7,911 nucleotides of DNA from PALSA-1004 sp046715035 (GTDB taxonomy: Bacteria; Pseudomonadota; Gammaproteobacteria; Burkholderiales; SG8-41), in NCBI GenBank assembly GCA_046715035.1, contig JBKJZR010000034.1, positions 1 through 7,911 of the forward strand, in the 5' to 3' direction. Made by a program: the position numbers and the translations under genes. The notes under the pieces are model-generated. The model was not told where the DNA came from and did not search any database. It saw only the letters and a program-made list of their open reading frames with translations. The stretch's first letter is position 1, and every line of letters begins with the position of its first letter. Of the stretch, positions 5,467 to 7,911 are shown one piece after another.

Positions 5467-6437
5467 AGGCTATCCGCCGCTCAGGCTTCGTCGCGTGCGC
5501 TGTGTTCGGCGCTGCGTTCGCAATCGGTCCAGCGATTGCGCAATCGTATCCTGCCAAACCGGTACGCATGGTCGTCGGTTACCCGCCGGGCGGCCCCACC
5601 GATATACTCGCGCGCACCGTCGCACAAAAACTTTCGGAATTCCTGAGCCAGCAAGTCATCGTCGACAATCGGCCTGGGGCGAGCGGCATGATCGGCGCCG
5701 AGCTCGTGGTGAAGGCGGCGCCCGATGGCCATACGCTGCTGATGGTGCCGGTGACCTACGCGGTGACGCCCAGCATGTTCGCGCAGATGCCCTACGACCC
5801 GGTGCGCGATCTTGCGCCGGTTGCGCTGGTCGCATCGGCGCCGTTCATCCTCGTCGTGCACCCGACCCTGCCCGTCAAAACCGTCAAGGACCTGATTGCG
5901 CTCGCGCGCAGCCGTCCCGGTCAGATCAACTATGCTTCGGCGAGCAGCGGCGGCATGCCCCATCTCGCCGGTGAACTCTTCAACAACATGACCGGCGTGC
6001 GCATGGTGCACATACCCTACAAAGGAGCCGCCCCCGCCACCACGGATCTGGTTGGCGGGCATGTCTCACTGATGTTCAACAACATGCTGTCGGCTATGCC
6101 GCACGTGAAGGCGGGCCGGCTGCGTGCGGTCGCGGTCACGAGCGCGCGGCGGTCCGCAGCCGTCCCCGACCTGCCGGCCATCGCTGAAACCGTGCCCGGC
6201 TACGAGGCGAGCGGCTGGTATGGCGCCCTCGCGCCCGCTGCGACGCCGCGTGAAATCGTGGCGAAGCTCAACGCCGAAATCAATCGTGCGATGAAGCTGC
6301 CGGAAGTCGCGCAGCGTCTCGCGGGCGACGGCGTCGAGGCGGTCGGCATGACTGCGGACCAGTTCGCCGCGTATCTGCGCCAGGAAATCGCCAAGTGGGG
6401 CAAGGTCGTCAGACTGTCGGGCGCGAAGGCTGAATGA
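5463..6437 (+). CDS. Tripartite tricarboxylate transporter receptor (Bug/TctC family), first copy
   Basis: A 324-residue secreted substrate-binding protein. An N-terminal signal peptide (MKAIRRSG, then a hydrophobic run ending AIGPAIA) is probably cut before QSYPAKPVR. The mature part has the Bug-family hallmarks: YPAKPVRMVVGYPPGGPTD at the start, VIVDNRPGASGMIGAE, the PDGHTLL turn, the MVHIPYKGAAPATTDLVGG block and a C-terminal KWGKVVR. Bug receptors close around small carboxylic acids in the periplasm and deliver them to a TctA/TctB permease; many act as solitary, orphan receptors. No tctA or tctB is in the window. The ATG overlaps the stop of the hydrolase (ATGA), and the stop overlaps the start of the second receptor, so hydrolase and both receptors are likely translated as one coupled unit. 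Length is normal for the family. The ligand cannot be predicted from sequence. Confidence 0.94.
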   Translation: MKAIRRSGFVACAVFGAAFAIGPAIAQSYPAKPVRMVVGYPPGGPTDILARTVAQKLSEFLSQQVIVDNRPGASGMIGAELVVKAAPDGHTLLMVPVTYAVTPSMFAQMPYDPVRDLAPVALVASAPFILVVHPTLPVKTVKDLIALARSRPGQINYASASSGGMPHLAGELFNNMTGVRMVHIPYKGAAPATTDLVGGHVSLMFNNMLSAMPHVKAGRLRAVAVTSARRSAAVPDLPAIAETVPGYEASGWYGALAPAATPREIVAKLNAEINRAMKLPEVAQRLAGDGVEAVGMTADQFAAYLRQEIAKWGKVVRLSGAKAE

Positions 6438-7402
6438 TGTCGGCCTGCATGAGATTCGGCTGGTTGCTAAGTGCCGCGCTGGCGACGACGGCGGTGGCCG
6501 CGATCGCTGCCGATTATCCGACTCGCCCGATCCGCATCGTCGTGCCCTATCCCGCAGGCGGTCCGGTCGACATCACGGCGCGCGCGATCGGGCCGAAGCT
6601 CAGCGAATCGCTGGGGCAGCCGATCGTCATCGACAACCGCGGCGGCGCCGGCGGAATTCTCGGCTCGGACCTGGTCGCCAAGTCCGCCCCGGATGGCTAT
6701 ACCCTGCTGCTTTGCACGACGGCCAACGCGATCAACGCGAGCCTGATTCCGAAACTTCCTTACGACATGCAGAAAGATTTCGCGCCGATCGTGCTGGTCG
6801 CGCTCATCACCAGCGTCGTCGTCGTCCATCCCTCGGTGCCGGCGCATTCGATCAAGGAATTGATCGCCGTCGCGAAAGGCAGGCAACTGACCTATGCGTC
6901 GACCGGGAACGGCACGCCAACGCACCTCGCCGGGGAGCTCTTCAAGAGCATGGCGGGTGTGGACCTCGTGCACGTGCCGTACAAGGGCGCGGCGCCCGCC
7001 GTGGTCGACCTCATCGGCGGCCAGGTGCAGGTGTCGTTCATCAGTGCTCCGGGGGTGCTGCCGCACATCAAAGCGGGCCGGTTGCGGGCGCTAGGCGTGA
7101 CCAATGCGAAGCGCTCCGCGCTGCTGCCGGAGCTGCCGACCCTCAGCGAAGCGGGCCTGCCGGGCTATGAATCGGAAGGCTGGCATGGGTTGTTCGCGCC
7201 CGCGCGCACACCGCGGTTGGTCATCGACCGGATGTTCAACGAGATTGCGGCGCTGCTGCGCACGCCGGAAATCAGCTCGCGGCTCGCCAACGGCGGCGCG
7301 GAGCCCGTCGGCCTGCCGCCCGATGCGCTCGCGGCCAAGCTGAAAAGCGAGATCGCCAAATGGGGGCGCGTCGTCAGGGCCGCGAACATGAAGGTCGATT
7401 AA
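6434..7402 (+). CDS. Tripartite tricarboxylate transporter receptor (Bug/TctC family), second copy
   Basis: A 322-residue secreted Bug-family receptor, paralogous to the one before it. The signal peptide (RFGWLLSAALATTAVAAIA) is probably cut near AADYPTRP. Family blocks are seen in order: YPTRPIRIVVPYPAGGPVD, VIDNRGGAGGILGSD, PDGYTLL, LVHVPYKGAAPAVVDLIGG and a C-terminal KWGRVVR. It starts at the first ATG of an ATGATG pair whose first copy overlaps the previous stop; the second ATG, or the one at 6449, could be used instead. The two receptors share the family blocks but differ clearly in the loops that line the ligand pocket (for example VPVTYAVTPSMFAQMPYDP against CTTANAINASLIPKLPYDM). They probably bind related but different acids, or serve different steps. 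The two copies look like an old duplication, not a recent one. Confidence 0.94.
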   Translation: MMSACMRFGWLLSAALATTAVAAIAADYPTRPIRIVVPYPAGGPVDITARAIGPKLSESLGQPIVIDNRGGAGGILGSDLVAKSAPDGYTLLLCTTANAINASLIPKLPYDMQKDFAPIVLVALITSVVVVHPSVPAHSIKELIAVAKGRQLTYASTGNGTPTHLAGELFKSMAGVDLVHVPYKGAAPAVVDLIGGQVQVSFISAPGVLPHIKAGRLRALGVTNAKRSALLPELPTLSEAGLPGYESEGWHGLFAPARTPRLVIDRMFNEIAALLRTPEISSRLANGGAEPVGLPPDALAAKLKSEIAKWGRVVRAANMKVD

Positions 7403-7466
7403 CAAGCTGCCGCCGGCATGATCTGTGGCAGAATCGTTTGGTGTTTTTATGACAGGGGAAAGCGCG
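7403..7466. other. Short intergenic gap before the DUF35 gene
   Basis: About 64 bp separate the second receptor from the DUF35 gene. No convincing promoter or terminator is seen, so the downstream pair may still belong to the same transcript. A strong ribosome site lies at the end of this gap. Confidence 0.45.
7454..7459 (+). promoter_or_regulatory. Ribosome binding site deciding the DUF35 gene start
   Basis: AGGGGA sits 7 nt upstream of the ATG at 7467. Earlier in-frame starts at 7425 (GTG) and 7449 (ATG) lack such a site, so 7467 is preferred and gives a 130-residue protein. Confidence 0.7.
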
Positions 7467-7859
7467 ATGCTAAGCGTGAAGGAACAGTCTCCGCTCGGGA
7501 TTTATCTCGAGCATTGCGGCAAAGGCGAGCTCGCCTATCAGGTGTGCACCGACGACGATACGCCCGTTTTTTTTCCGCGCGTGGTCGCGCCGGGCAGCGG
7601 CAGCACCCATCTGGAGTGGCGCATTTCCAAAGGAATGGGCACCGTGTATTCGACCACTGCGGTGTATGCCGCAAAGGACCAGCCGCCGCATAACGTCGCG
7701 CTGATCGACGTCGACGAAGGCTTTCGCCTGATGAGCCGAGTCGAGGACATCGATCCCCTGCAGGTGAAGATCGGCATGCGCGTCAAAGTCAGAATCCATC
7801 CCGGCGACGACAAGCAGCCGCCGTACCCCGTGTTCACGCCGGCGGAGGGCGCGCAATGA
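7467..7859 (+). CDS. DUF35 OB-fold protein with degenerate zinc ribbon
   Basis: A 130-residue cytoplasmic protein. DUF35 proteins normally have a four-cysteine rubredoxin-like zinc ribbon followed by an OB-fold, and act as partners of thiolase-like enzymes on acyl-CoA substrates. Here the rubredoxin-like region (about 20-51) keeps the shape GELAYQVCTDDDTPVFFPR, but only Cys27 remains. The second Cys position is Asp30, and the second pair, usually in a CPxCGS context, is reduced to APGSGS. The OB-fold (about 52-125) looks intact, with GMGTVYSTTAVY, NVALIDVDEGFRLMSRV, and then IGMRVKVRIHP followed by PYPVFTPAE. The stop overlaps the start of the thiolase-like gene (ATGA), which is the usual DUF35-thiolase pairing. 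The likely role is to support or channel acyl-CoA for that enzyme, probably without bound zinc. Family membership is confident from the OB-fold and context; the zinc loss is seen directly. Confidence 0.85.
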   Translation: MLSVKEQSPLGIYLEHCGKGELAYQVCTDDDTPVFFPRVVAPGSGSTHLEWRISKGMGTVYSTTAVYAAKDQPPHNVALIDVDEGFRLMSRVEDIDPLQVKIGMRVKVRIHPGDDKQPPYPVFTPAEGAQ

Positions 7860-7911
7860 GCCACCTCAAACGCGGCAGTGTCGCTGTCGTCGGCGCCGCC
7901 GAATCCGATCT
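7856..7911 (+). CDS. Thiolase-like acyl-CoA enzyme, 3' partial
   Basis: Only the first 18 codons are inside the window. They read MSHLKRGSVAVVGAAESD, which matches the usual N-terminal strand of SCP2-type/acetyl-CoA acetyltransferase-like thiolases (a hydrophobic strand ending in VGAAESD). The ATG overlaps the DUF35 stop, as is common for these pairs. Such proteins cleave or form C-C bonds in acyl-CoA; members paired with DUF35 can act as retro-aldolases on steroid or aromatic side chains. The catalytic residues lie outside the window, so activity cannot be judged. Confidence 0.75.
   Translation, partial: MSHLKRGSVAVVGAAESD

Noticed and set aside
4650..6437. One long plus-strand open frame running through the hydrolase gene into the first receptor
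   Set aside because: The part before 5463 is the shifted frame of the hydrolase gene (arginine-rich, no fold). The receptor has its own ATG and signal peptide at 5463, so this is a GC-rich coding artefact and not a fusion protein.

Overview
The window is GC-rich and densely coded on the plus strand. It looks like a proteobacterial chromosome segment, most likely Betaproteobacteria/Burkholderiales. That placement rests mainly on two Bug-type (TctC-like) tripartite-tricarboxylate receptor genes beside a DUF35/thiolase pair, so it is inference and not a phylogenetic result. It reads as three blocks.

Block 1 (1-2972) is a two-component phosphorelay cluster. It holds the 3' part of a PAS-PAS-HisKA-HATPase-REC hybrid kinase, a REC-HisKA-HATPase protein whose start overlaps the previous stop (GTGA), and the first 17 codons of a third gene, a response regulator. 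That regulator is cut off at about 2918, where the sequence changes to unrelated DNA.

Block 2 (about 2919-4656) looks like an accessory or recombined patch of visibly lower and mixed base composition. It starts with about 220 bp of non-coding sequence containing an imperfect inverted repeat. A strong sigma-70-like promoter overlapped by two identical ATGTACAT palindromes follows. Behind it lies a two-gene operon: a small ribbon-helix-helix-like protein and a 64-residue coiled-coil protein. A terminator-like hairpin, an orphan DUF6398 protein and the C-terminal remnant of a RelE/HigB-type toxin complete the patch.

Block 3 (4657-7911) is a catabolic and uptake gene group. It contains an alpha/beta hydrolase, two tandem Bug-type periplasmic substrate-binding proteins (joined by ATGA overlaps), a DUF35 OB-fold protein whose zinc-ribbon cysteines are mostly lost, and the first codons of a thiolase-like protein (again ATGA overlap). 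A plausible reading is capture of a carboxylic acid in the periplasm, hydrolysis of an ester or lactone, and CoA-dependent thiolytic or retro-aldol processing by the DUF35-thiolase pair. The substrate cannot be read from sequence.

The least explained parts are the RHH/coiled-coil operon with its twin operators, the truncation junction next to it, and the cysteine-poor DUF35 protein. No rRNA, tRNA, CRISPR array or intact insertion sequence was seen.
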